Shown here in pieces: positions 6,001-6,048 of a stretch of DNA of 6,048 bases. The translations under genes and the position numbers were made by a program. Source of the stretch: CAZONU01 sp965370045 (lineage in GTDB: Bacteria; Planctomycetota; SZUA-567; JAKLDR01); assembly GCA_965370045.1 (NCBI GenBank), contig CBDUSI010000175.1, forward strand, positions 1 through 6,048, written 5' to 3'. Position 1 is the first letter of the stretch. The number at the start of each line of letters is the position of its first letter. The notes beneath the pieces are model-generated. The model was given only the letters and a program-made list of their open reading frames with translations. It ran no database searches and was not told the DNA's origin.

Positions 6001-6048
6001 CTAGAGCATTTTAGCATTGAGTAACTCCGTAGCCGGAGTTTTGTAACC
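6001..6048 (-). CDS. Possible C-terminal end of a transposase/integrase-like gene (edge-truncated)
   Basis: On the minus strand the edge reads in frame as GYKTPATELLNAKML and then TAG at 6003-6001. A (L)GYKTPAE-like motif close to the C-terminus is typical of several DDE integrase-core transposases, where it follows the conserved catalytic Glu region. The 48 bases are clearly less GC-rich than the rest of the window, which would fit a mobile element. Only 15 residues are visible and no catalytic residue can be checked. A convergent gene here would share the hairpin at 5948-5971 as a terminator. It may be non-coding. Confidence 0.25.
   Translation of the reverse strand, partial: GYKTPATELLNAKML
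6023..6040. repeat. Small inverted repeat at the right edge
   Basis: AACTCCG (6023-6029) and CGGAGTT (6034-6040) form a perfect 7-bp stem with a TAGC loop, followed by TTG on the plus strand. It could be a weak second terminator for the operon, part of a mobile-element end, or just part of the coding frame proposed on the minus strand. The window ends too soon to tell. Confidence 0.35.

Noticed and set aside
45..6004. An 11-bp direct repeat CGGCCTGCTAG at 45-55 and 5994-6004, near both ends of the window
   Set aside because: A few 11-bp matches are expected by chance in 6 kb of GC-rich sequence, and there is no flanking similarity to suggest element ends or attachment sites, although both copies include a minus-strand TAG stop.

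Overview
The window is high-GC bacterial DNA with strong G/C preference at third codon positions. It carries three confident genes. On the minus strand (52-2178) is a 708-aa single-chain fusion of the alpha and beta halves of a thiamine-diphosphate 2-oxoacid dehydrogenase E1. On the plus strand, in the opposite (divergent) direction, are a 180-aa ECF-type sigma factor (2531-3073) and, 23 nt after its stop, a 941-aa bitopic membrane protein (3097-5922) with a DUF4349-like extracytoplasmic region. No rRNA, tRNA or CRISPR array is visible. The organism cannot be named from the sequence. The fused E1 and the large multi-domain membrane partner of an ECF sigma factor would fit a Planctomycetes-like or other high-GC environmental lineage, but this is inference.

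Layout. Positions 1-51 follow the E1 stop; on the minus strand there is an ATG at 11-9 at the very edge that could open the next gene of an E1-E2 operon. The 352-bp divergent intergenic region (2179-2530) contains a perfect TATAAT on the minus strand for E1, two inverted repeats, and a GAAAC-N17-CGTC element just upstream of the sigma gene that looks like an ECF-type, probably autoregulated promoter. After the membrane protein gene there is a GC-rich hairpin with a short T tract (5948-5980), a good intrinsic terminator. The last 48 bases are visibly more A/T-rich and, on the minus strand, read as a short C-terminal peptide with a GYKTPA motif reminiscent of transposase/integrase C-termini.

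How the genes work together. The sigma factor and membrane protein form a two-gene signalling unit. The N-terminal ~58 residues of the membrane protein are cytoplasmic and follow the sigma gene directly, so they probably bind and hold the sigma factor (anti-sigma). One transmembrane helix, a long basic Gly/Lys/Arg linker, a complete DUF4349 domain with its helical hairpin, and four further DUF4349-like modules lacking that hairpin would form the external sensor, and a second helix near the C-terminus returns the chain to the cytoplasm. The E1 enzyme is a metabolic gene with no evident functional link beyond sharing the divergent regulatory region.

The most interesting item is the expanded DUF4349 membrane protein: one canonical domain plus four tandem hairpin-less copies (period about 100 residues), coupled to an ECF sigma factor.
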